Assembly: GCA_049315325.1 (NCBI GenBank)
Contig: JBMOKJ010000001.1
Location: 496,001 to 560,000, forward strand
DNA from: CAXXIC01 sp049315325
Lineage (GTDB): Bacteria; Bacteroidota; Bacteroidia; Bacteroidales; UBA7332
Direction of reading: 5' to 3'
DNA: 64,000 bases
The position numbers and the translations under genes were made by a program. Under the pieces are notes generated by a model. That model ran no database searches. It was not told the DNA's origin and saw only the letters and a list, made by a program, of their open reading frames with translations. Below are positions 8,795 to 16,640 of this stretch, piece by piece. Each line of letters begins with the position of its first letter. Positions within the stretch are counted from its first letter, which is position 1.

Positions 8795-10576
8795 ATGAAA
8801 ATAGCGTCGATACTGCTTGTCGCCCTTTGTCTTTCCATTGGATTGTCGGCTCAAATTCCTGCTGATACAAGAAAAGGTACTGTGTCATTTCAAAGTACCC
8901 AAAATACGTATGTCAAATTTGAAAATACTGATGCTATCAAGGAAGGCGATACGCTCTACATTGAGCAAAATAAACAGCTTATTCCTGCACTATTAGTCAA
9001 GAGTAAATCATCGATTTCTTGTCTATGTGGTTCTATTGCTTCAAATCAGATGTCTGTAAACAGTGTAGTGTATATGAAACCATCTCTTCTTGGAAAGAGA
9101 GAAAAACCACTAGCCGAAGAAGAAAAAGCCAAAATATCTGAATCGGTTAATGAAGCTGCAATTAGAGCTGCTATGCAGCGAAACAAAGAAGACTCGACCA
9201 AACAAAACTTTAACGGACGAATTTCGCTCTCATCTTTTGTTGATAATTCATCAAATTACCCCTCTTCGCTCCGCAACAGATTCAACTTATCGCTCAATGT
9301 CAATCACATTCACGATACAGGGTTCTCTGCAGAGACCAATCTGATTTATACCAATTCTTATGTGCCAAGCTACCGCAAACTGCTGCCCGGTCAGGTAATT
9401 GTAGATCCAGATGGAGTGAAAGCTGACTCGATTGCTTATCCCGACACGTTGATTGCTAGACAAAAAACACAGTCTAATTTCTATGTTTACTCACTTTCGT
9501 TAACATACGATTTAAGTAAGTCGACAAGCATTACCGTCGGACGTAAATTAAATCTGAATCTAGCAAATATTGGTGCGGTTGATGGTGTGCAATTCAATAA
9601 GCTGATGGGTAATTACACCTTAGGTGCTATAGTTGGTTCACGCCCAAATTATCCGGATATGCTCTACAATCCTAACCTCATGGAAGCTGGAGCATTCGTG
9701 AGTCACAACCTTTTCGGTAAGCACGGCTCAATGCAGACGTCGTTAGCTTTTTTCAATCAGACCAATAACTTGACTACCGACAGACGCTTTATCTATTTCC
9801 AGCATTCTAATACATTGGCCAAGAATCTGAGTCTCTTCTGTTCATTCGAAGCTGACCTATACCGTGTGGATAATGTAAAAGATAGTGCTTTGGTCAAAGA
9901 TGGCGCCGGTGCTGTTTTAAAGAACATTGCTGGGAATGATAGTACAGCCTATTGGTTCAACCGCACGCCTAAAAACGCCTTGGATTTGACTAGTGCTTAT
10001 GTGTCGTTGCGTTATGCTCCCTTCAGAAATCTATCCCTCGCACTCTCTTACGATGTACGTAAAAATGTGTACTATTATCAAACATTTTACAAGAACAAAA
10101 TGGATAGTATCTACGACAGAGAAACGCGTCAGGGATTGAGATTCCAGTTTTCATATCGTCCATTCCGTTTTCTATATTGGGGTGGAACTGCCGGATACAG
10201 AATGAAAGCGGAATCAGACTCGATTGCTGCGATAAATGGATACACCTATTTGACTTATTCAAATCTTCCATTAATAGATGCAGATCTGAGTATCAATGCA
10301 ACTTTAATGAAAACAAACTATATGAATGGTACCATTTATGGTGCTACGCTTTCACGTGACTTTTTAGACAACAAAATCTTTTTAGAAATCGGATATCGCT
10401 TTGCCGATTCACAATTCAGCCGTTCAGAAAGCACTTTGCATCAAGATATTTTTGATATAAACTTGTCGTATATGTTCTCAAAAAAATTGATCTTATCAGC
10501 AGACTATGAGTACACAAAAGAAGATTCTGAAAATCGACAAAATTCATTATTTCTAAACCTTACACGTCGTTTTTAA
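8795..10576 (+). CDS. Outer-membrane beta-barrel protein of the cytochrome cluster
   Basis: 593 residues from ATG 8795. The frame is open further upstream inside the previous gene, but only this ATG gives a signal peptide (MKIASILLVALCLSIGLSA, then Q). A short soluble domain comes first, followed by about 400 residues of alternating amphipathic strands and a C-terminal aromatic ending (LTRRF), the signature of an outer-membrane barrel. I see no CxxCH. Its position after two multihaem cytochromes recalls the porin of Mtr/PCC electron conduits, but I cannot see specific similarity to MtrB. Alternatives are a general porin or a structural barrel. Confidence 0.75.
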   Translation: MKIASILLVALCLSIGLSAQIPADTRKGTVSFQSTQNTYVKFENTDAIKEGDTLYIEQNKQLIPALLVKSKSSISCLCGSIASNQMSVNSVVYMKPSLLGKREKPLAEEEKAKISESVNEAAIRAAMQRNKEDSTKQNFNGRISLSSFVDNSSNYPSSLRNRFNLSLNVNHIHDTGFSAETNLIYTNSYVPSYRKLLPGQVIVDPDGVKADSIAYPDTLIARQKTQSNFYVYSLSLTYDLSKSTSITVGRKLNLNLANIGAVDGVQFNKLMGNYTLGAIVGSRPNYPDMLYNPNLMEAGAFVSHNLFGKHGSMQTSLAFFNQTNNLTTDRRFIYFQHSNTLAKNLSLFCSFEADLYRVDNVKDSALVKDGAGAVLKNIAGNDSTAYWFNRTPKNALDLTSAYVSLRYAPFRNLSLALSYDVRKNVYYYQTFYKNKMDSIYDRETRQGLRFQFSYRPFRFLYWGGTAGYRMKAESDSIAAINGYTYLTYSNLPLIDADLSINATLMKTNYMNGTIYGATLSRDFLDNKIFLEIGYRFADSQFSRSESTLHQDIFDINLSYMFSKKLILSADYEYTKEDSENRQNSLFLNLTRRF

Positions 10577-10613
10577 TTAAAGCAAATTCACCTTAATTCT
10601 AAAATAATACGCT

Positions 10614-11177
10614 ATGGAGTCTAAAAGGTTCAACGCAACCCACCGTTTACTGCACTGGAGCATCGGGTTGTCTATTATTATTCTACTCAGCACAGCCTTA
10701 TTGCACATTACGTGGTTTGGTCGCGAGCAAGTAGCAAAAATCATTCAGGATAATCTTCAACTTTTTGATATTCGAATTTCGTTTGAAGATGCTGGCGTGA
10801 TTGCCAAGCGCATCGCATTGCCGATGTGGAATTGGCACTTCTATGTAGGATATGTTTTGGTCGGACTTTATGCGCTTCGTTGTGTGCATTTGGCATACTA
10901 CGGCATCCAATTCCCAAGCCCATTTAACAAAGCCAATACACTAAAGCAACGTGTGCAGGGAGCAACCTACATTTTGTTCTATGTGTTGCTAGGTGTCACT
11001 ACTTTCACAGGCATTCACATGCTTTGGGGACCGACTAATTTACGTCACATTGCAGAAATTGTGCATTATCAATCGCACTACTACACCATCGTCTTTATAA
11101 TGTTACACTTTGGTGGAATCACTGTCACCGAGCTTTTTATGGAGAAAGGTGTTGCCTCAAAAATGATTCACGGATAA
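10614..11177 (+). CDS. Cytochrome b561-like membrane protein
   Basis: 187 residues with four membrane helices (about 15-35, 75-95, 115-135, 155-175) and histidines at H10 and H14 (ATHRLLHW), NWHFY, CVHLAYY, TGIHM and LHFGG. This is the layout of prokaryotic cytochrome b561 and Ni-hydrogenase b-subunits, which bind two b haems and exchange electrons with quinones. It is the last gene of the plus-strand cluster, 37 bases after the barrel gene, and a strong hairpin follows. Likely role: quinol oxidation or quinone reduction linked to the periplasmic cytochromes. Confidence 0.8.
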   Translation: MESKRFNATHRLLHWSIGLSIIILLSTALLHITWFGREQVAKIIQDNLQLFDIRISFEDAGVIAKRIALPMWNWHFYVGYVLVGLYALRCVHLAYYGIQFPSPFNKANTLKQRVQGATYILFYVLLGVTTFTGIHMLWGPTNLRHIAEIVHYQSHYYTIVFIMLHFGGITVTELFMEKGVASKMIHG

Positions 11178-11200
11178 CGATTGCGTTTGTAATATAAGCA

Positions 11201-11238
11201 ACAGCCCCGTTGGAATGATTTTCCAACGGGGCTGTTTA
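11201..11238 (+). terminator. Strong bidirectional terminator
   Basis: Fifteen bases at 11201-11215 pair perfectly with 11221-11235, with loop TGATT and a short T run. It lies between convergent genes and can serve both. Confidence 0.9.
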
Positions 11239-11252
11239 ATAAAACGCCAATA

Positions 11253-12512
11253 TTATTTTTGGGTCACGACCTCATTGGCATCTACCCATTTAAATAACTT
11301 ATCTGAAGGTCGTATTTTGTCTGCTATTTTAATGGAGAAGAATTCTCCTTTTACGGTCTCTTCTACAGGTTTTTGATCTACCCGTATCTCTTCGATAATC
11401 GTTGTGATTGCTCCTGTTGTTGGTCCGGTAATCAGAATTTCGTCACCTACTTTGAGCGAAAGCGACTCCATCAGAAACTCAGCCACACCTGCGTTGGGGA
11501 AGTATTTGATGCCTTTGCCGATGAGCACTTTGCGTTTGGTGGCCGCATTTCCGTAGTTTCCAGTCCATTCTCCAAGTTTCTGACCGAGGTAATAACCGTC
11601 CCAAAATCCGCGGTTGAAGACTGTGCTGAGTCGCTCAGTCCAGTTGTCTACTTTCTCTTGTCCGTAACTTCCGTCGAGGTAAGCAGTGATGGCCTCTTTG
11701 TAACATTCGGTGACGGTTCGCACATATTCTGCACCACGTGCACGCCCTTCTATTTTGAATACTCGAACCCCCGACTCAATCATTCTGTCCATAAAATGAA
11801 TGGTGCGAAGATCTTTGGGCGACATGATGTATTGATTATCAATGACGAGTTCGATGTCGGAATCCTTATCTTTTACGGTATAGCTTCGACGACATATCTG
11901 CGTGCAGGCACCTCGGTTGGCAGATACGTTTTGCTCGTGTAGACTAAGGAAGCATTTCCCCGAAACCGCCATGCAGAGTGCTCCGTGCGAAAACATCTCA
12001 ATGCGAATCAATTCGCCCGAAGGTCCAACAATTTTATCCTTTTGTATGGCATCGTAGATTTGCTTGACTTGATCCATATTGAGCTCGCGCGCTAATACCG
12101 CTACATCGGCAAACTGAGCGTAGAAACGCAGCGCTTCGACGTTGGAGATATTCAATTGCGTGGAGAGGTGAACTTCAACTCCAACGGTGCGGGCATACAT
12201 CATGGCAGATACGTCGCTGGCAATGATAGCCGACAGATTGGCCTCTTTGGCGGCGTCGATAATGCGGTGAAGCAGCGTCATATCGTTGTCGTAAATCACT
12301 GTGTTGACCGTGAGGTAGCTTTTCAAGCCATTCTCGCGGCAGATGCGGGCAATTTCGTGCAGGTCGTCGATGGTGAAGTTGTTCGAAGATTTGGCTCGCA
12401 TATTGAGCCCCTCTATGCCGAAGTAAATAGAGTCGGCACCTCCTTGAATAGCCGCAGAGAGCGATTCGTACGAACCGGCGGGTGCCATGATTTCAAAATC
12501 GGAAAGTTGCAT
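11253..12512 (-). CDS. U32 family peptidase / tRNA hydroxylation protein TrhP-like
   Basis: 419 residues from ATG 12512; the frame continues four codons upstream to a TTG, but the ATG fits the family start (MQLSDFEIMAPAGSYESL). The U32 family includes PrtC of Porphyromonas gingivalis and TrhP/RlhA of E. coli, which make 5-hydroxyuridine in tRNA or hydroxycytidine in rRNA. Cysteines in GKCFLSL, GACTQICRRSY and the later TECYKE region fit the FeS-binding set of the RNA-hydroxylating members. I favour RNA modification over proteolysis. It is monocistronic, with its own promoter. Confidence 0.85.
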   Translation of the reverse strand: MQLSDFEIMAPAGSYESLSAAIQGGADSIYFGIEGLNMRAKSSNNFTIDDLHEIARICRENGLKSYLTVNTVIYDNDMTLLHRIIDAAKEANLSAIIASDVSAMMYARTVGVEVHLSTQLNISNVEALRFYAQFADVAVLARELNMDQVKQIYDAIQKDKIVGPSGELIRIEMFSHGALCMAVSGKCFLSLHEQNVSANRGACTQICRRSYTVKDKDSDIELVIDNQYIMSPKDLRTIHFMDRMIESGVRVFKIEGRARGAEYVRTVTECYKEAITAYLDGSYGQEKVDNWTERLSTVFNRGFWDGYYLGQKLGEWTGNYGNAATKRKVLIGKGIKYFPNAGVAEFLMESLSLKVGDEILITGPTTGAITTIIEEIRVDQKPVEETVKGEFFSIKIADKIRPSDKLFKWVDANEVVTQK

Positions 12513-12541
12513 GGATGTGAGCAATTATTTAGAATTAGTCT

Positions 12542-12550
12542 GCAAAGGTA
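12542..12550 (-). promoter_or_regulatory. -7 box for the U32 gene
   Basis: On the minus strand this reads TACCTTTGC, an ideal TAnnTTTG box, about 30 bases before ATG 12512. Confidence 0.6.
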
Positions 12551-12601
12551 AGCAATTTCTCACAAAACTAGCTGTGTGCAGGTTGAATCAATATTCTACA
12601 C

Positions 12602-12635
12602 AAAAGCCTGGCTTTATGGTGAAGTCAGGCTTTTT
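12602..12635 (-). terminator. Terminator after the 84-residue gene
   Basis: AAAGCCTG pairs with CAGGCTTT across about 15 bases, flanked by A and T runs on both sides. It can end transcription of the minus-strand gene that stops at 12684. Confidence 0.65.
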
Positions 12636-12683
12636 GTTAGTATTATATTTGATTTCGTTCAGAAACTATATTAAGCTCAACTA

Positions 12684-12938
12684 CTATATTGATTTTCTAA
12701 ATTGTTCAAATGTAGCATCTAATTCTTCGATTGCTTTTTTGTTTATTTCAATAATTCTAATTTTGTATTCTTGAGGAATTAAAGGCATAACTTCTTTATA
12801 CCTTTCATTAATGAATGATATAAAAATCTCTTTATCAATTTCTAATTGACTTTTTATATCAAAAGAAATATTAGACTCCGTAGCTATCAGTTTTTCGATA
12901 AGAGAAAAATAGGATTTTAAATAATCTGGCGTTTCCAT
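12684..12938 (-). CDS. Hypothetical protein, 84 residues
   Basis: A small acidic and helical protein (METPDYLKSYF start) rich in Glu, Ile and Lys, with no signal peptide or membrane segment. I do not recognise a family. It is AT-rich like the FISUMP gene upstream and lies 67 bases after it, with a terminator behind, so it may be the last gene of that unit. Coding status is probable rather than certain; the ATG start and balanced amino-acid composition favour it. Confidence 0.55.
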   Translation of the reverse strand: METPDYLKSYFSLIEKLIATESNISFDIKSQLEIDKEIFISFINERYKEVMPLIPQEYKIRIIEINKKAIEELDATFEQFRKSI

Positions 12939-13005
12939 TTTTTATATATTATTTATTTCACCTACTCATGAGCTTTTCGGTTTCCGCTTTTTAATGGTTC
13001 TTCAG

Positions 13006-13797
13006 TTAGTCTTTTATACAACGTATAGAGTAGCCATCCTTCATTGGCCAATAGCTTAAATGAATCATCCCTTGAAAATCATAAATAAACATCAGTTGAC
13101 CATTCGCGCTAGTTTGTTGTGTTGTACTCCACCAATTGCCAGAATATCCATTACCAACTGGAACGCCAATACCGCCAAAATTTCCAGTTAGTCCACCTCT
13201 TCCACCACCAGGCAATGCCGTAAATCCACTTTTATTAGTTGCACCAGAATTTGTACCCCAATGACTTGTGCCAGCCTCCTTTAAAGAAATGCCTGCCATG
13301 CCTTCCCCTCCAAGGAAATTTGCCAGTGTGGTAAATTCTGCAATCGTTGGTACGTGCCAACCAACCGGAGCAACATTTCTAGAATCACTAGCTGCATACC
13401 AATTGTATAATCTTCCATACAATACAGCATTTGTAGCATCATTATTATAATTACAATATGCTCCAGTTGTTAATGATATCCAAGATGCGCTTGAAGTAAC
13501 ATTAGGTATTGAACTCCCATTTCTATATTTCGTAGTTTTTAAGTTCTCAACCATCCAAGTTTGCGTACCTATAGCTATTGTATGGTAAACATTTCCATCA
13601 ATATCTGTAACAGTATTCGTTGGAGGTGGAGGTGGAGTTATCACTTTTTGATAGAATATTATACTATCAACATTGGCTGCTGCAATTTTAGTAATCCCTC
13701 CTACTTTCATGTGAACATACATGGTATCCTGTGATTTTGCAACATTTACCATAATTATTAAAAACATACAAATAATAATTTTTCTCATTTTTCTCAT
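13006..13797 (-). CDS. FISUMP domain exported protein
   Basis: 263 residues. A signal peptide ends VAKS before QDTMY, then a short beta region with a proline run (ITPPPPPT), then a domain with DIDGNVYHTIAIGTQTWM, LYNWYAAS, GWHVPT and a final SIRCIKD. This is the Fibrobacter succinogenes major paralogous domain (FISUMP), a surface or secreted fold of unknown function found in Fibrobacteres and Bacteroidetes. It follows the T9SS gene by 2 bases, so the two are almost certainly co-translated. The start is either ATG 13797 or, three codons on, ATG 13788. It has no T9SS tail of its own. Confidence 0.85.
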   Translation of the reverse strand: MRKMRKIIICMFLIIMVNVAKSQDTMYVHMKVGGITKIAAANVDSIIFYQKVITPPPPPTNTVTDIDGNVYHTIAIGTQTWMVENLKTTKYRNGSSIPNVTSSASWISLTTGAYCNYNNDATNAVLYGRLYNWYAASDSRNVAPVGWHVPTIAEFTTLANFLGGEGMAGISLKEAGTSHWGTNSGATNKSGFTALPGGGRGGLTGNFGGIGVPVGNGYSGNWWSTTQQTSANGQLMFIYDFQGMIHLSYWPMKDGYSIRCIKD

Positions 13798-13799
13798 TT

Positions 13800-14318
13800 T
13801 TAATTTTTGATGAATAATTTTTTTAAGATTGAAGATTCGTTCCTTATATAGCAGACATAAATTCCTCTACTTAAATCGCTAACGTTTAATTGTAACTCAT
13901 TTTCCCCAACTTCAAGAGCGATATTCTTTTTACAAATAATAATACTACCAGACATTGAGATAATGCCTATATCAACAAGAGAATTCTGGTTAGAATGAAA
14001 CGAGATTTTCAAATTTGTTGTTACTGGGTTTGGTCTTAAAGAGAGAATTGCCTTAGACGCAATTTCTGAACGAAAACTTGATGTTAAATTTTGAAAATTC
14101 AATCTCTGAACTGAAGATAAGGCAAGTGATATACTGGATTGATCTTTTTTCTTAATTATGATATTTCCAGATGAGAAACTTAATTTCTGGAGATTTCCCA
14201 TTAAAATTGCCGTTTGGGAGCCACTTTTCTCTTTGATTACTAATTCCTGAGCTGATACTTTTGTCGTACATAGTAATATGAGAACAAAATAATACATTTT
14301 AAAATGAAGAGTTTTCAT
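13800..14318 (-). CDS. Small T9SS type A sorting domain protein
   Basis: 172 residues. A signal peptide ends KVSA before QELVI. A short beta-rich middle follows (residues 25-85, which include KEKSGSQTAILMGNLQKLSF). The T9SS C-terminal domain covers about residues 90-172 (LSLRPNPVTTNLKISF, RGIYVCYI, KKLFIKN end). The middle resembles the N-terminal part of the FISUMP protein downstream, so the pair may be two secreted modules of one system. It is preceded by a long leader with strong RNA structure (14369-14522). Confidence 0.8.
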   Translation of the reverse strand: MKTLHFKMYYFVLILLCTTKVSAQELVIKEKSGSQTAILMGNLQKLSFSSGNIIIKKKDQSSISLALSSVQRLNFQNLTSSFRSEIASKAILSLRPNPVTTNLKISFHSNQNSLVDIGIISMSGSIIICKKNIALEVGENELQLNVSDLSRGIYVCYIRNESSILKKLFIKN

Positions 14319-14368
14319 GTTTTTTTCGCCTCCCCATTCCCCAAGTTCGGCTTTTATAAAATGAAGAA

Positions 14369-14522
14369 GGCGTGGGAACTGTTAAATCTATCTGTTTAAG
14401 AGGTATCGCCAAACACCTACACCCAAATAGACAACAGCCCCACGCCCTATGGAGGACGTGAGCGCTATCGCTATTATTCTTGGGTGTTTTGAAATTGGCG
14501 ATTTCCTTAAACAAGAATAATA
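14369..14522 (-). ncRNA. Candidate structured leader RNA / cis-regulatory element
   Basis: Read on the minus strand. The first stem is an 11-bp pair (14512-14522 with 14472-14482) enclosing a small hairpin (14501-14505 with 14491-14495). The second is an 8-bp GGCGTGGG/CCCACGCC stem (14439-14446 with 14369-14376), extended by CTGTT/AACAG and TCTAT/ATAGA and topped by a 6-bp hairpin (14413-14418 with 14401-14406). The loop of the first hairpin (ATCGCCAA) is the exact complement of the top loop of the second (TTGGCGAT), so a kissing-loop or alternative pairing is possible. It sits 50 bases before the T9SS gene start. I know no matching named family. Confidence 0.6.
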
Positions 14523-14576
14523 TCTAAAACGCTTTCCGTTTATTTTAAAATGTCGTGGTTAATTACTTAACCGATA

Positions 14577-14605
14577 CAAAAATAGCAAAATGTTTTTATT
14601 ATCAA
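14577..14605 (-). promoter_or_regulatory. Promoter for the structured leader and T9SS/FISUMP genes
   Basis: On the minus strand, TTG (14605-14603), 18 bases, then TATTTTTG (14584-14577). It would start an RNA near 14570 with a leader of about 250 bases. Confidence 0.4.
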
Positions 14606-14660
14606 TTGTGTTATTCAACATTTTCTATTATTTCTTATAGTGTAAAGATTCATTTTTATC

Positions 14661-14924
14661 CCTTCGGGAACTCCCGAAAGCATTACATGCGATGAGGGGT
14701 ATAGTCGGGGTTTCCCGAAAACAAGCCAACGACCGTTGGGAAGGTTTCGGGAACCTCCGAAGGTGTGCCAACGACGAAAATGAGGGTTTCGGGACTTCCC
14801 GAATGCCTCCCTACAACGGTTGGTAGGGTTTCGGGATTCTCCGAAGGGTCATATTCAGCCAAAACAAGGTTTCGTAAACCTCCGAAAGGTCGCCAACGGC
14901 CGTTGGCTGATTTTCGGGGAATCC
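14661..14924. repeat. Tandem array of paired palindromes, about 42-bp period
   Basis: Seven variants of GGTTTCGGGA-n-CTCCGAAGG begin at 14661, 14707, 14743, 14784, 14826, 14868 and 14910; the last spacings are a regular 41-42 bases. Between several copies lies a second palindrome of the form CCAACGnCCGTTGG (14725, 14811, 14893). No open frame runs through the array. It is GC-rich in an AT-rich spacer. Confidence 0.75.
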
Positions 14925-15060
14925 TTTTCTACAAATAATGGCTCAAAATGAAATATAGTTGGGAAAGTTCAAAATCAAGATAAAATTATGGTTTTTGTTA
15001 ATTTCTGATGAAGAAGTTTTTGTTAATCTAGACTAAAAAGCGACTGCAATTTATTGATGC
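14925..15060. other. AT-rich spacer with nothing recognised
   Basis: Between the palindrome array and the poly-A/T hairpin I see no gene, hairpin or promoter worth reporting. Confidence 0.5.
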
Positions 15061-15068
15061 GTATTCCC

Positions 15069-15484
15069 TTTACTTTTTTTCTGCAGCAAAAAAAAGTAAA
15101 CAAAAAATGCCGCCGCTGTGGATAAAAAGCTAAAAATGGAATCACTTCACTAAAACCACCCAAACTCAACTTGACGAAATACGTCAAGTCTCAAACAAGG
15201 GTGATTTTTACGCTCCGTTTCTTCCATTTTCTTAACGCTTTTTCTCCAAGGCGGATGGAGAGTCTGCCGGCTCTCAAGTTTTATGCAAAATGAAAGAATA
15301 AAAACAAAAAGTTTCAGTCGCAAGTCCCAGTGGGGACAAACACAAATACCAAACGTCGAAATCTTGTAGAGTGAGTGAGTCCAACTACAAATGGTATTAC
15401 AAAGATAAATACTGTATGGACGAGCGAGGGAGTTATTTCGACAATGTTTTTTTGCTTACTTTTTTTGCACCAAAAAAACGTAAG
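15069..15484. repeat. Non-coding element bounded by two poly-A/T hairpins
   Basis: TTTACTTTTTTT/AAAAAAAAGTAAA (15069-15100) and CTTACTTTTTTT/AAAAAAACGTAAG (15455-15484) are two copies of one hairpin type. Inside, a nested imperfect inverted repeat runs from about 15107 to 15260: GCCGCC with GGCGG, GGATAAAAAGC with GCTTTTTCTCC, CACCC with GGGTG, and CTTGACG with CGTCAAG at the centre. It has no coding frame and no transposase. It resembles a degenerate, non-autonomous palindromic element. Confidence 0.5.
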
Positions 15485-15576
15485 ACCCGCGGTAGCGATA
15501 AATGATCATCAAGATGCAATTTCCAAAAATTATTTAATCTCATTTGATTTACAACAACCAAAATTTCATCTTGAGC

Positions 15577-15613
15577 AAAAAAACCCGAATAACAAGGTTT
15601 GCGATTCGGGTTT
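15577..15613 (-). terminator. Terminator of metA
   Basis: AAACCCGAAT at 15581-15590 pairs with ATTCGGGTTT at 15604-15613. The A run at 15577-15583 becomes a T tract on the minus strand, just after the metA stop. Confidence 0.85.
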
Positions 15614-15620
15614 GAGTTGG

Positions 15621-16538
15621 TTATTTGATTTCGTTGATATCGAACGGAGTCTCTTGATAGACGAAGTAGTTGAGCCAGTTGGCAAAAAGCAGATTGGCAT
15701 GTCCGCGCCAGCGCACCAATGGGTCGTTGTCTGGGTTGTCGTTGCGGTAATAATTGCGAGGAATCTCTATCGACAAGCCTTTCGTGACGTCGCGTTTGTA
15801 TTCCGAATCGAGTGTCAAAGGCGAATATTCGGAGTGACCGGTGATGAAAAACTCGCGACCGTTGCGCGCCATCACGATGTAAACACCAGCTTCGTCAGAC
15901 TCGGAGAGCAAGGTAAGCTCCGGCACTTTCTCTATATCTTGGCGCTTAATTTCGGTATGGCGGCTGTGTGGTGCAAAAAATTCGTCGTCGAATCCTCTGA
16001 AAATCTGGCAAGTGGGGTCGCTTTTCGTGTGATTGAACACACCAAACATCTTTTTGCCCAATGGATATTTCGGCACGCCATAGAAATGATAAAGTCCTGC
16101 TTGTGCAGCCCAACATATGTAGAGTGTAGAGGTCACGTTAGTTTTTGCCCAATCAAAAATCTCTTTGATGTGTGCCCAATAGGTCACTTCTTCGAAATCG
16201 AGTTGCTCTACAGGAGCTCCCGTAATCATCATTCCGTCGAATTTCTGCGACTTCACCTCGTCAAAATCCACGTAAAACTCGTCGAGATGCTCGATGGGCG
16301 TATTCTTCGAGTTGTGCTCTTTGATGTGCATCAAGGTAAGCTCAATTTGCAAAGGGGTATTCGACAGCAAACGAATCAAATCGGTTTCAGTCGTAATTTT
16401 AATAGGCATGAGGTTGAGCACCAATATTTTGAGTGGGCGAATATCTTGTTCTGAAGCGCGCAAATCGTCCATCACGAAGATATTTTCGCGTTTCAGTAGC
16501 TCTATCGCCGGAAGATTCTGTGGTAAATTTACAGGCAT
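15621..16538 (-). CDS. metA: Homoserine O-acetyltransferase (MetA family)
   Basis: Activates homoserine for methionine synthesis in the cytoplasm. 305 residues from ATG 16538 (MPVNLPQNLP), near the usual 305-310; the longer frame to TTG 16571 runs into the promoter box. The catalytic Cys is C142 (YICWAAQAG) and the His/Glu pair is in TGHSEYSP. The residue that decides acyl-CoA choice is Glu111 (TGAPVEQLDF). In characterised MetA enzymes Gly111 gives succinyl-CoA use (E. coli) and Glu111 acetyl-CoA use, so this one is predicted to make O-acetylhomoserine despite the usual succinyltransferase name. It is monocistronic with its own promoter and terminator. Confidence 0.92.
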   Translation of the reverse strand: MPVNLPQNLPAIELLKRENIFVMDDLRASEQDIRPLKILVLNLMPIKITTETDLIRLLSNTPLQIELTLMHIKEHNSKNTPIEHLDEFYVDFDEVKSQKFDGMMITGAPVEQLDFEEVTYWAHIKEIFDWAKTNVTSTLYICWAAQAGLYHFYGVPKYPLGKKMFGVFNHTKSDPTCQIFRGFDDEFFAPHSRHTEIKRQDIEKVPELTLLSESDEAGVYIVMARNGREFFITGHSEYSPLTLDSEYKRDVTKGLSIEIPRNYYRNDNPDNDPLVRWRGHANLLFANWLNYFVYQETPFDINEIK

Positions 16539-16567
16539 ATTTTGTTGAATAGATTTTTTTTGTTGGT

Positions 16568-16599
16568 GCAAAGGTAATGCTTATCGAATCAACGTGCAA
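16568..16599 (-). promoter_or_regulatory. metA promoter
   Basis: Minus strand: TTG at 16599-16597, 20-base gap, then TACCTTTGC at 16576-16568. Both elements and the spacing fit the Bacteroidetes consensus. Confidence 0.7.
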
Positions 16600-16640
16600 T
16601 TTCGTATAGCATTTTTATGAATTGAACTGGGGTCGAATAA

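Noticed and set aside
14299..14514. 71-codon minus-strand frame over the structured leader
   Set aside because: It spans the hairpins at 14369-14446 and overlaps the T9SS gene start. The product has no sensible composition, and RNA structure explains the conservation better.
15375..16454. 359-codon plus-strand frame
   Set aside because: It lies opposite metA, which has all family motifs. The antisense product has low-complexity, Phe/His-rich composition typical of shadow frames.
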